The position numbers and the translations under genes were made by a program. The notes under the pieces are model-generated. The model made no database searches and was not told where the DNA came from. It saw nothing but the letters and a program-made list of their open reading frames with translations. Source: Microcaldota archaeon (GTDB lineage Archaea; Micrarchaeota; Micrarchaeia; Anstonellales; Anstonellaceae). From it: DNA of 47,534 nucleotides. The DNA lies in NCBI GenBank assembly GCA_026396415.1, contig JAPLWX010000001.1, forward strand, positions 1-47,534, in the 5' to 3' direction. Below are positions 32,521 through 40,080 of the stretch, one piece after another. How positions within the stretch are numbered: the first letter of the stretch is position 1; every line of letters begins with the position of its first letter.

Positions 32521-33213
32521 ATGCGCATTCCGCCAGGCATGATGGAGAACACTGCGGCGGCGCTTGCGCTCATCGCCTTCTTCCTTTCGCTGCTCGGCAT
32601 GGCGGCTTCATTGTGCGTCTATGCCGCGTCGTACATGGCGCTATCGGGCATTGACGCCACGCTCTCCCCCCAGTTCGATTCCGCGGAATCCGCACTGGCA
32701 GACGCCGGCGCATCAGCCTCCCTTGCGGCAAACTCCTCCGACTATGCATACGGCGCCATAAGCTCGGCCTCGGCTGCGCTCCAGTCCTACTCCAACTCCA
32801 CATCCTCGCTTTCCTCATCCATCTCAGACCTTTCATCCATCCCCCCGTTCTCCCTGGACCCGCGCCTCCAGTCCGCATCAGGCGACCTGAGAACGGCATC
32901 CCTGCAGTTTGCAAACGCCTCCCGCTCTGCTTCGCAGATGGCATCATCGGCGAGGGCCGCAGCCGCCTCTGTGCAAGGCCTGGCAAGCGACATCAGCACC
33001 GCATCTTCCAGGGTTTCCGAGGCAAGGCGCAGCTTCAAATCCGCCCTCTCTGCAATTGGCTGGCTTTCCCTCCTTTTTTCCGCCTGCCTCCTTGCGCTTT
33101 TCTCCTCCGTGACGCTTGCCTCGCTTTCAGTTATGCTCTCGCACTACCCCAACCTGCTTGCGCGCGCGGAGGAAAAAGCGGCATCTGCAAAAGAAAAGCA
33201 GGATCAGCGATAG
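32521..33213 (+). CDS. Ser/Ala-rich membrane protein with two transmembrane helices
   Basis: 230 residues. A first helix at ~10-42 (AAALALIAFFLSLLGMAASL) and a second at ~180-210 (IGWLSLLFSACLLALFSS) flank a ~135-residue Ser/Ala/Asn helical loop that resembles the stalk of the upstream protein. The C-terminus is charged (EEKAASAKEKQDQR). The loop should lie outside the cell and the two could pack together. No family recognised. Start two bases after the upstream stop. Confidence 0.6.
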   Translation: MRIPPGMMENTAAALALIAFFLSLLGMAASLCVYAASYMALSGIDATLSPQFDSAESALADAGASASLAANSSDYAYGAISSASAALQSYSNSTSSLSSSISDLSSIPPFSLDPRLQSASGDLRTASLQFANASRSASQMASSARAAAASVQGLASDISTASSRVSEARRSFKSALSAIGWLSLLFSACLLALFSSVTLASLSVMLSHYPNLLARAEEKAASAKEKQDQR

Positions 33214-33234
33214 GCAGCGCCAAATGCAATGCCG

Positions 33235-33457
33235 TGAATGACCTCGGCCTAAAGGCCGCCCACTTTTTACCCGAGGTAAAAAGGGGCGCATTTGCGCTTC
33301 GCGCAAATAGCGAGGCTTCCGCTTAATCCTTTAGGGGAAGCCCCCCAGCCTCGGTGCTCCTCCACTGGCTGCCCGCTTTTTGCTTTCAGCAAAAAAGGGC
33401 CCATTCGAGCTTCAGCTCGAATCAGGAAGCCAGGGGCTTCCGCACCGAGGTCATTCA
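33235..33457. repeat. Composite double-hairpin repeat, copies C and B, within 13-bp inverted arms
   Basis: Arms TGAATGACCTCGG (33235-33247) and CCGAGGTCATTCA (33445-33457) are perfect inverted repeats. Copy C has hairpins TTTTTACC/GGTAAAAA (33264-33282) and ATTTGCGC/GCGCAAAT (33290-33308). Copy B has TTTTTGCT/AGCAAAAA (33377-33395) and ATTCGAGCT/AGCTCGAAT (33403-33422), with a GGGCCC linker. Differences from copy A at 13790 keep the pairing. It lies between two convergent genes. Confidence 0.85.
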
Positions 33458-33459
33458 GT

Positions 33460-33508
33460 GAAAAAGTTGCAGACAACTTTTTCAGCATTGGAATATAGAA
33501 ATTCCAAT
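33460..33508. repeat. Second-family double hairpin, copy D
   Basis: GAAAAAGTTG/CAACTTTTTC around CAGA (33460-33483), then ATTGGAAT/ATTCCAAT (33487-33508), joined by AGC. The reverse complement matches copy E at 36470-36516, including the TCTG loop and the GCT linker. Confidence 0.8.
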
Positions 33509-33668
33509 ACAACGAAAAAGCTTTCCCGGCAAAAACAGCATTGGGCAGCGCAATATGCACGGATGCGTGGAAGCTTTCCCAACAATGCGCCTTGTGCAAA
33601 AAACAGGCAGCGCCATGCCAGGCTGCGAAAAAACTTTCCCCTCACGCCCCTTCAGCAAAAGCCGGCCC
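33509..33668. other. Non-coding stretch with three CTTTCCC repeats
   Basis: AAAAGCTTTCCC near 33518, GGAAGCTTTCCC near 33567 and AAAAACTTTCCC near 33629 are spaced 50-60 bases apart. An open minus-strand frame runs through this area and the hairpins, but it looks non-coding. It is the tail of the 455-bp gap between convergent genes. Confidence 0.45.
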
Positions 33669-34445
33669 CTATCCCTTCCCATGCAGCACGTCTAGTATCC
33701 TCCTGTGCTGCGCCCCGTTCGAGACCAGGAACCGCTCGGTGGAAAGCCCCCAGGGCTTTCCCTCAAGGTCCGTGGCAGTGGCGCCCGCTCGCTCGGCAAT
33801 GAACGCAGCCGCTGCAAAATCATATGGCTTGAGCTTGAAGCTCATGCATGCATCCGCCCTGCCGCATGCCACATAGCCCATGTCGTGCACAGTGGAGCCC
33901 AAAAAGCGCGTGTGCTGGCTAATCTTCTCAATTTCCACCAGGTGCGGCAGGAAGCCCTGCTCGCTTATCCTGTGCAGCCGCGTGTCGCAAAGCAGGAAAA
34001 AATCCTCAAGCTTCGCTGTCCCGGCTACGGCTATCTTCTTGCCGTTGAGTGTCGCATGCTTCCCCTTTTCGGCGTACAGCATCTCCTGCTGCGGCACCAG
34101 GTAAATGCCGCCTGCCGTGGGCTTTCCTTTGGAAAAATGCGCGATTGACACGCCCCAGAGCGGGATTCCCTGTATGAAATTATGCGTGCCGTCGATGGGG
34201 TCTATCACGAAAAGCGAGCCATGCTCCAGGTCAGCCTTGAGGTAGGACTCTTCCGAAAGGACGGCCGAATCGGGAAATTCGCGCGCAATCTCGCCCACCA
34301 CGAATTTCTCGGCTGCAAGGTCGGCCGACGTCGCCTTGTCGTTCCTTGCCTTTGCCTTTATGGTCAGCCCCGCTTTCCTGGCTTTGGCAATTTCCTGCGC
34401 GGCGCCTTTCAGGCAGGCCTCGATGAACTGCTGCATCCCCGACAT
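33669..34445 (-). CDS. Inositol monophosphatase / fructose-bisphosphatase family enzyme
   Basis: 258 residues. Metal site 1 is in VLSEESYLK and FVIDPIDGTHNFIQGIPLW; the C-terminal metal Asp is in KLKPYDFAAAAFIAERAGA (Tyr-Asp instead of the usual Trp-Asp). Archaeal members act on inositol-1-phosphate, fructose-1,6-bisphosphate, and sometimes NADP. Inositol-1-phosphate would point to phosphoinositide-type lipids. The sequence by eye does not choose the substrate. The 3' end faces the repeat-rich gap. Confidence 0.85.
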   Translation of the reverse strand: MSGMQQFIEACLKGAAQEIAKARKAGLTIKAKARNDKATSADLAAEKFVVGEIAREFPDSAVLSEESYLKADLEHGSLFVIDPIDGTHNFIQGIPLWGVSIAHFSKGKPTAGGIYLVPQQEMLYAEKGKHATLNGKKIAVAGTAKLEDFFLLCDTRLHRISEQGFLPHLVEIEKISQHTRFLGSTVHDMGYVACGRADACMSFKLKPYDFAAAAFIAERAGATATDLEGKPWGLSTERFLVSNGAQHRRILDVLHGKG

Positions 34446-34532
34446 GTGCTAAGGAACGAAGGGAAATTATAAAAAGAGAGTTAGCCGCCCATGGGGATGG
34501 AAGCTTGCATGCTGCCCAAAGCCCCTGCATTT

Positions 34533-35126
34533 TTAACACGCAGACGGCTTGGGCGCAGAAAACTTGGAGCAGACCCATGCCTTGAAGTCGGATTCGCCCA
34601 TCGTGCCCACGCGGTAATCATCCCAGTTTGCCACGAATGTCGGGACGGATCCCCGGTAATACCCCTTGGCGCCGTAGTCCGCGTACACTGCCTCCACCGT
34701 GGCATTGCTGCCGCGCAATGCCACATTCCAGTAGCGCACCTCGAACCTGTCCGCGGGCAGCGCGGCAGCCAGCGCAGAAACAATGGGCTTCATTGCCTGG
34801 CAGTACGGGCATCCGTCTTCATACAGAAAATCCAATGTCACCTCTTTGGCAGGGGCTTTGACCTGCGGCACCTGCGCCTCCCCTCCCGAGCCCGTGGCAA
34901 CGCTGCTGTTAGGGAGGAGCTGCGGCGCAGGATTTAGGGCATGCGGCTCCGCGCTTCCGCTTCCATTGAGGGCGGGCGTTTTTGCAGGCAGGGCGCCCGC
35001 GCCTGCCGTGGCTTTTGCGCTGTTTGCGAGATACATGGAGATTCCCAGCAGCGCCACCGCGGCAAGCATCCCCACGACTATGAAGTATTTTGTGCGGTCA
35101 ACGCCCGGCTTTTCCGGCTGGTGCAT
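34533..35126 (-). CDS. Membrane-anchored thioredoxin-fold protein (CPYC)
   Basis: 197 residues from the ATG at 35126, with GGGGGAT upstream. A short cytoplasmic N-terminus precedes a transmembrane helix (FIVVGMLAAVALLGISMYLA). A Gly/Ala/Pro/Asn linker then leads to a thioredoxin-like domain with LYEDGCPYCQAMKP and the cis-Pro in GSVPTFV. It ends in a Cys (PSAC). An extracellular disulphide reductase or isomerase is likely. A second anchored CPYC protein follows at 35223, upstream on the same strand. Confidence 0.75.
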   Translation of the reverse strand: MHQPEKPGVDRTKYFIVVGMLAAVALLGISMYLANSAKATAGAGALPAKTPALNGSGSAEPHALNPAPQLLPNSSVATGSGGEAQVPQVKAPAKEVTLDFLYEDGCPYCQAMKPIVSALAAALPADRFEVRYWNVALRGSNATVEAVYADYGAKGYYRGSVPTFVANWDDYRVGTMGESDFKAWVCSKFSAPKPSAC

Positions 35127-35222
35127 GCAATCCCCCGTTTCCTGTGCAAAGGTGCAAGGCAAAATATAAAAATAAGAGTGGAAAGAAAAAGGAAAAAAAA
35201 GAAAAACAAAAAAAGGACGCGC

Positions 35223-36065
35223 TTAGTTGAACGCGCTCATGACTTCCTGGAAGTTCGCGTATGGCAGCGCGCCTACCACGACTATCCCATAGCCTGCCCC
35301 GTTGACCTGCACCACCCCTGTCTGGAGCTTGGTTGCAAGCGCCTGGAGCTTTGCCTCAAGCGCGTCGCTCTTCACGCTCTTGGAGTAAATCAGGAAGCTG
35401 GGCGTCCCCTGGATGCCTATGCCTACGCCTTCCTGCTCCTCCTTCGACACCTCTGCAGCCATTGTGCCGCTGTCAAGGCAAGTGTTGAACGCGGTTGCGT
35501 TCATGCCCGAAATCGCCGCCGCGTAACCCTTTATGTCGCTCACGGCAAGGCTGTTCTGGTTTGCGTACATCTTGTCATGGAGCTCCCAGAACTTGCCCTG
35601 CGCGTTTGCGCAAAGGGAGGCTTCGGCTGCCTTTTGCGCATATGGGTGGAACGAAAGCGGGAACTGCCGGTAGATGAACTTCATGTTCGGGTATGCTGCC
35701 TGGAGCTGCACCATGGTGGGCTCTGCGTTGCCGCAATACGGGCACTGGAAGTCAGAGTACTCCGCCATTACCAAGTCCGCGCTGGCACTGCCCCGGAATG
35801 GCGCCGTGCTATAGTCAAGCCCTGACAGCTGCTGCACTGTTGGGACGGTTGGCGTCGGGGTGGGGGTCGGCGTTGGCGTCGTGCCGCTGCCGCCGGAAGG
35901 CGCCGCGGTGACAGTCAGCTTTACCTTGCCAATCGCGTCTGTGACCGAGTTCATCCCCATGAACACGGTGCCTGACACAAGAAGCGCGGCAAGTATTATC
36001 GCGATTCCTATTATGTATTCTCCCTTTTCGATTGCTTTCCCTTCAGTTTTTATGCTGTCCGCCAT
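35223..36065 (-). CDS. Membrane-anchored DsbA-like oxidoreductase
   Basis: 280 residues from the ATG at 36065, which has GGAGGTGA upstream. An N-terminal helix (YIIGIAIILAALLVSGTVF) anchors it. A TPTPTPTPTPTVPTV linker leads to a DsbA-like (thioredoxin_4) domain with YSDFQCPYCGNAEP, the KFIYRQFPLSFH strand and cis-Pro GIQGTPSFLIY. It probably forms or shuffles disulphides in secreted proteins, such as the Cys-bearing surface protein at 6977. TTTTTAAG near 36118-36125 on the minus strand is its likely TATA box. An ORF extension to 36164 is not supported. Confidence 0.85.
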   Translation of the reverse strand: MADSIKTEGKAIEKGEYIIGIAIILAALLVSGTVFMGMNSVTDAIGKVKLTVTAAPSGGSGTTPTPTPTPTPTVPTVQQLSGLDYSTAPFRGSASADLVMAEYSDFQCPYCGNAEPTMVQLQAAYPNMKFIYRQFPLSFHPYAQKAAEASLCANAQGKFWELHDKMYANQNSLAVSDIKGYAAAISGMNATAFNTCLDSGTMAAEVSKEEQEGVGIGIQGTPSFLIYSKSVKSDALEAKLQALATKLQTGVVQVNGAGYGIVVVGALPYANFQEVMSAFN

Positions 36066-36191
36066 CGTCTCACCTCCATAGTAAAAACGATTGTTTCCCC
36101 TTTTTTCCGCAGAAGGCTTAAAAAGACAGCCTTTACCGTTCGGCCGCGGCTCGGGGGAATGCATGGAAAAAAAGCCGGCGAAGAAGAAGTT

Positions 36192-36449
36192 TCAGCCGAA
36201 GAAACGGCTCGCCATGTGGCTTTCAGGCGCTTCCTTTGCCTTCTTGCGGATGAACGGGTTGGAAGCCTGCTGTTTCCCATCATCCTGGCTTTTGACTACC
36301 GTGAGCACGGATGCCTTGCCATTGCTTGGCTCAATATGCCAGTCAACGGAATATGGCTTGCTCTCTCTGGGCACGACTTTCAAATTGCCTGCGGGCAGCG
36401 CCCCTTTATTCGCAACTGCGGGATTGCATGTTCCAAATGGGTATAACAT
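36192..36449 (-). CDS. Small basic hypothetical protein
   Basis: 85 residues starting MLYPFGTCNPAVANKG, with a plausible beta segment (KPYSVDWHIEPSNGKASVLTV is its middle, read in parts) and a basic C-terminus (NPFIRKKAKEAPESHMASRFF). Codon choice resembles the neighbouring genes, and an ATG two codons upstream-shifted lies nearby. A plus-strand frame overlaps the whole ORF, so the strand is not certain. No family recognised. It sits just downstream of hairpin copy E. Confidence 0.4.
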   Translation of the reverse strand: MLYPFGTCNPAVANKGALPAGNLKVVPRESKPYSVDWHIEPSNGKASVLTVVKSQDDGKQQASNPFIRKKAKEAPESHMASRFFG

Positions 36450-36469
36450 AGCATTGCCTCTTCAGATTG

Positions 36470-36516
36470 ATTGGAATTTCCATTCCAATGCTGAAAAAGT
36501 CTGTCTGCAGACTTTT
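36470..36516. repeat. Second-family double hairpin, copy E
   Basis: ATTGGAAT/ATTCCAAT around TTCC (36470-36489), linker GCTGA, then AAAAGTCTG/CAGACTTTT around TCTG (36495-36516). It is inverted relative to copy D at 33460. A further CTTCCC/GGGAAG hairpin follows at about 36523-36538. It lies between pth2 and the small hypothetical gene. Confidence 0.8.
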
Positions 36517-36602
36517 CCATGGCTTCCCCTGCGGGAAGGGAGTTGGGATGTGCCTGCACTGCTTTTTAAGGCTATGCTCGTGCGCTGCCGCAGTTCTCAA
36601 AA

Positions 36603-36953
36603 TCAGAGCAGTTTCAGCTCTTTCGTATACTTATTTATCAGCGCCTCGCCCGCCGGGCCCGCGCCAAAGCATGTGATGGTGCCCGGCTCAAGCTGCGTCT
36701 TTCCCGCATCGCGTATGAGCGCGCAGGGCATTTCCCTCTTCATCCTCTCATAAAGCGAAAGAAGCTCCTCCTCCGAGCCGACTTTGAGCACGATTTTCTT
36801 CTGCCCTTCCTCCTCCCATTCGCGCGCTGCGTCCGCATCCCTGGCGCGCGCAAGGACGTAGGCTGATACCGAAGCGTGCGCGCACTGGCCTGCCATCTTG
36901 CCTTTTGACATGCCCAGGTCGCTCCTGATGATGATTGCCTGCTTGAGCCCCAT
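36603..36953 (-). CDS. pth2: Peptidyl-tRNA hydrolase 2
   Basis: 116 residues from the ATG at 36953 (MGLKQAIIIRSDLGMSKGK). The Pth2 core is intact: KMAGQCAHASVSAY with its catalytic-region His, KIVLKVGSEEELL, IRDAGKTQLEPGTITCFGAGP, and the C-terminal KYTKELKLL. It frees tRNA from stalled peptidyl-tRNA in archaea and eukaryotes. The frame continues far upstream but that part is the opposite strand of nurA. It is divergent from nurA with 33 bases between starts, so both are probably leaderless or nearly so. Confidence 0.93.
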   Translation of the reverse strand: MGLKQAIIIRSDLGMSKGKMAGQCAHASVSAYVLARARDADAAREWEEEGQKKIVLKVGSEEELLSLYERMKREMPCALIRDAGKTQLEPGTITCFGAGPAGEALINKYTKELKLL

Positions 36954-36986
36954 GCAGATAAAAACGATTGCACCAATTATATTGTT

Positions 36987-38033
36987 ATGCCCGACAGGCT
37001 TGCAGAAATAGCAGAGCAAATCGCCTCCACCGAGCATGCGCGCGAGGAGCTTGCCCGCCGCCTCCGCTTCAACTCGGGGAAGATAGAATACGCGGAAACG
37101 CTTGAGCGCGAGCTTGTCCACAAGGTGCCAGTCGTGCCGGTGGATGGCACCATTGCCGCGGTGGATGGCGGCATTGTTGGCGAGGAGCTCCACGGCTTCA
37201 ATTTCCTGCTCATGCGCGCGGTTGGCGCGCTGTTCGCATATCAAGGCTCCAAGACAGTCTCGTATAGCTATTTCCCCTCCTCCCTCCCCCCAATGCAGTA
37301 CGACGTGCGCAGCGGGCTTGATTCCCACGACGTGATGCTGCACAACTCGCTTTTCCGCCTCAAGGGCGAGCTTTCCCTTGCCGCCTCCCTCGTGCAGAAG
37401 CACTCGCCAACCTGCCTGATGATGGACGGCTCCATTGCGCCGCTGCTTTCCGACAAGCCGTCCGAGGACTCGGAGATGCGCCCGCTGTACGAAGAAGTGC
37501 TCGCAGCCTACCAGTCGCTTTACGAATCCTCCTGGAGGGCGAACACCACGCTTTTGGGCGTGATAAAGGACAGCCGAAGCAGGCGCTTCATAGACATCGT
37601 CCAGAAGCACTCGCAAAACGAGCCAGGCTTTGCGCATACGTCCGACACCAACTTCCTCTATTTCATGCTCGAGGCAGGCGAGCGCACCTGCGCGTTTCCC
37701 TACTCCTCCTCATCAAAGCACCCGGTCCTAAAAGATTTGGGGCAATGGAGCGAGAAAATCCTCTCCTTCTACCTCAAGCCCGTGAAGGACGACCGCCCAT
37801 TGCGCGTCGAATTCCTGAGCGGGCAGCGCACATTCTCGGAAATCGCCTCGCTAGTGCATTCCCTTTCCTGCCAGCACAAGGCATATGCCTACCCTGCCAT
37901 CCTGATAGAGGCCGACCTGCGCGCTGCAATGCCGCCAGACGAATTCGAGCGTGCATACGGCTCGCTTTTCTCGCGCCTGGGAAGGAGCGCGTCGCTTATG
38001 CGCCTGCGGCGCAATGAGCGCCCTTTCAGGTGA
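36987..38033 (+). CDS. nurA: NurA-family 5'-3' nuclease
   Basis: 348 residues. NurA catalytic blocks are in order: VPVDGTIAAVDGG, LMMDGSIAPLL (metal Asp), LLGVIKDSRSRRF (Lys and Asp), and the late YPAILIEADLRA. An N-terminal helical segment precedes the nuclease domain. NurA resects DNA ends with the HerA translocase and the Mre11-Rad50 complex in archaeal double-strand break repair; herA is not in this window. Homing by the endonuclease encoded 3 kb away would depend on such repair. Start ATG 36987 lies 33 bases from the divergent pth2 start. Confidence 0.85.
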   Translation: MPDRLAEIAEQIASTEHAREELARRLRFNSGKIEYAETLERELVHKVPVVPVDGTIAAVDGGIVGEELHGFNFLLMRAVGALFAYQGSKTVSYSYFPSSLPPMQYDVRSGLDSHDVMLHNSLFRLKGELSLAASLVQKHSPTCLMMDGSIAPLLSDKPSEDSEMRPLYEEVLAAYQSLYESSWRANTTLLGVIKDSRSRRFIDIVQKHSQNEPGFAHTSDTNFLYFMLEAGERTCAFPYSSSSKHPVLKDLGQWSEKILSFYLKPVKDDRPLRVEFLSGQRTFSEIASLVHSLSCQHKAYAYPAILIEADLRAAMPPDEFERAYGSLFSRLGRSASLMRLRRNERPFR

Positions 38034-38076
38034 TTTTATTAATGGTGGCTCAGCATACTAATCGGGAGGCGGTCTC

Positions 38077-38271
38077 ATGGACGGCATCGGACGCCCGGTT
38101 GAGGAGGGCAGGGAGTACGAGGTCACCATCGACGCAAAAGGCGCGAAGGGGGACGGCATCGCCCATGTCGAAGGATTTGTGATTTTCGTTGCCGGCGGAA
38201 TTGTCGGCGAGAAAGCAAAGGTAAAAATAACATCTGTGAAAAGGACATTTGCCCTTGGCGAAAAAGTCTAG
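38077..38271 (+). CDS. TRAM-domain RNA-binding protein
   Basis: 64 residues, a single TRAM domain: GREYEVTIDAKGAKGDGIAH, the FVIFVAGGIVGEKAKVKI beta strands and a final KRTFALGEKV. Small TRAM proteins in archaea bind RNA and act as RNA chaperones. TTTTATTAATGGTG at 38034-38047 upstream is identical to the word before the PspC gene. A GGAGG lies ~8 bases before the ATG. Confidence 0.9.
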   Translation: MDGIGRPVEEGREYEVTIDAKGAKGDGIAHVEGFVIFVAGGIVGEKAKVKITSVKRTFALGEKV

Positions 38272-38295
38272 AAAAGGCCAGGATGGGTAATCTTC

Positions 38296-40050
38296 ATGTG
38301 CGGAATAATCGGCTATATTGGGTACCGCAAAGCGTCCGAGGTCATCTTCAAGGGGCTTCGCAAGCTTGAATACCGCGGATACGACTCCGCAGGCATTGCA
38401 ACCGTTTCAGGAAAAGGCATCTCGGCGATAAAGGACATCGGCAGGATAGACGACATCCACGCCAAGCGCAATTTCCTCCAGCTCGAGGGCAATATGGGCA
38501 TAGGGCACACCCGCTGGGCAACGCATGGCGGCGTCACGCAGAAAAACGCGCACCCGCACACGGATTCCACCGGCAAAATCTACATTGTGCACAACGGCGT
38601 GATAGAGAATTTCGACTCGCTGCGCGCCGCGCTTGCGAAAAAGGGGCACAAGTTCGTGTCCGAGACCGACACCGAGGTCATCGCGCACCTGGTGGAGGAG
38701 GAAGGCAAGAAAGAGGGCGACTTTGGCAAGGCGTTTGCAAACGCCGTGGCAAAACTCTCAGGCTCATGGTCCCTCGTGTGCATGCACCAGGGCGAGGAGG
38801 CGATTTACCTGTCAAGGAACGGCCCTCCCCTCATACTTGGCATCGGCAAGGATGAAATGTTCTGCGCTTCCGACGTTCCCGCTCTCCTGGACTACACCAA
38901 GCGCGTAATCTACATAGAGGATGGCGACCTGGTGCGCTTCACGCGCGAGGGTTACGAAATAAAAAACAAAGGCAAAAAAGTGGAGCGGGCAGTGCACACC
39001 GTCACGTGGACCGCGAAAATGGCGGAAAAGGAGGGCTTCGACCATTTCATGCTCAAGGAGATACACGAGCAGGGCGGAAAGATACGCGAAGCGTTGGCGG
39101 CGGATGCCTCAGGGGCGGTTGCGCTCCTGAAAGGGCAGCAGAACATAACGGTAGTCGCCTGCGGCACCTCCTTTTACGCAGGCCTGGTATTCAAGCAGCT
39201 CCTCCAGTCCCGCCTTGGCGTGAATTGCGACGTGATTATCGGCTCGGAGTTCGCATATGCGCGCACGGGCAATGAGCGCGTCGTGGTCGCCATCTCCCAG
39301 TCCGGCGAAACCGCGGACACTCTTTCCGCAGTGCGCCTTGCAAAGAAATCAGGCGCAAAAATACTTGGCATCACCAACGTGACAGACAGCTCCCTTTGGC
39401 GCGAATCGGATGCAACCGTGAACATCGCGGCAGGCCCCGAGATTGCGGTGGTGGCAACCAAGTCCTTCACCTCCCAGGTGGCGGTGCTTTCCAAAATCGC
39501 GCTCACCCTATCAGGCGAAAAGCAGGAGATCTCCTCGCTCTCGGATGCATCCGAGCAGATCGAGCAGGTGCTTGAGCGCGCAGGGGAGCTTGAAACGCTC
39601 GCCTCCCGCCTTGCCCCCCACAAGGACTTTTTCTTCATAGGCCGCTCGCTTTCCTTCCCCTCCGCGCTTGAAGGCGCTCTCAAGCTTAAGGAAATCACTT
39701 ACCTCCACGCTGAGGCATACGCAGCGGGCGAGCTCAAGCACGGCCCGCTCTCCCTCCTGCAGAAAGACGTGGTGGTGGTCGCGCTTGCGCCATCGGGCAC
39801 CTCCCTTCCGAAAACAATTTCCAACATGTCCGAGTGCCGCGCGCGCGACGCGCAACTCGTCGCATTCTCCGACAGCGACGAGGCAATCTCGAAAAGCGCG
39901 CTCCATTTCCGCATGCCGCGCGTGGCGCAGCTCGCCATCCCCATAGTCTACGCAGTGCCCCTGCAGCTCCTTGCCTACTACATGGCGGTGAAACTTGAAA
40001 AGGATCCAGATAAACCACGAAATCTAGCAAAAAGCTGTACCGTGGAATAG
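38296..40050 (+). CDS. glmS: Glutamine-fructose-6-phosphate aminotransferase
   Basis: 584 residues. The N-terminal amidotransferase has the catalytic Cys2 (MCGIIGYIGYRKASEVIF) and HTRWATHGGVTQ. Two SIS domains carry VVACGTSFYAGLVF, SQSGETADTLSAVR and ELKHGPLSLL. It makes glucosamine-6-phosphate, the entry to amino-sugar and glycan synthesis. The last 16 codons (40003-40050, D-P-D-K-P-R-N-L-A-K-S-C-T-V-E) switch to AT-rich codons (CCA, CGA, CTA, AAA) unlike the rest, and Cys replaces the usual Val of K-S-V-T-V-E. The essential tail Lys is kept. A homing endonuclease gene follows. Confidence 0.96.
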   Translation: MCGIIGYIGYRKASEVIFKGLRKLEYRGYDSAGIATVSGKGISAIKDIGRIDDIHAKRNFLQLEGNMGIGHTRWATHGGVTQKNAHPHTDSTGKIYIVHNGVIENFDSLRAALAKKGHKFVSETDTEVIAHLVEEEGKKEGDFGKAFANAVAKLSGSWSLVCMHQGEEAIYLSRNGPPLILGIGKDEMFCASDVPALLDYTKRVIYIEDGDLVRFTREGYEIKNKGKKVERAVHTVTWTAKMAEKEGFDHFMLKEIHEQGGKIREALAADASGAVALLKGQQNITVVACGTSFYAGLVFKQLLQSRLGVNCDVIIGSEFAYARTGNERVVVAISQSGETADTLSAVRLAKKSGAKILGITNVTDSSLWRESDATVNIAAGPEIAVVATKSFTSQVAVLSKIALTLSGEKQEISSLSDASEQIEQVLERAGELETLASRLAPHKDFFFIGRSLSFPSALEGALKLKEITYLHAEAYAAGELKHGPLSLLQKDVVVVALAPSGTSLPKTISNMSECRARDAQLVAFSDSDEAISKSALHFRMPRVAQLAIPIVYAVPLQLLAYYMAVKLEKDPDKPRNLAKSCTVE

Positions 40051-40056
40051 CTTTTT
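40029..40056 (+). terminator. Hairpin and T-run spanning the glmS stop
   Basis: AAAAAGCT (40029-40036) and AGCTTTTT (40049-40056) are a perfect 8-bp inverted repeat with a 12-base loop, followed by a pyrimidine-rich TTTTTAATC and TTTCTCTTCTT. It may end the glmS transcript inside its recoded tail. TTTTTAAT could also serve as TATA box for the next ORF. Confidence 0.5.
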
Positions 40057-40080
40057 AATCTTTCTCTTCTTATAAAGCAC

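Noticed and set aside
33267-33599. Minus-strand ORF of 110 codons
   Set aside because: It consists of translated hairpin repeats and low-quality sequence. No domain, and the pairing pattern explains its openness.
35812-35890. Tandem repeat or CRISPR-like array
   Set aside because: It encodes the T-P-T-P linker of the DsbA-like protein. No regular repeat-spacer units occur anywhere in the window.
40048-40050. TAG decoded as pyrrolysine
   Set aside because: Several normal genes here end in TAG (for example the Lrp gene, archease and lysK), so TAG is an ordinary stop.
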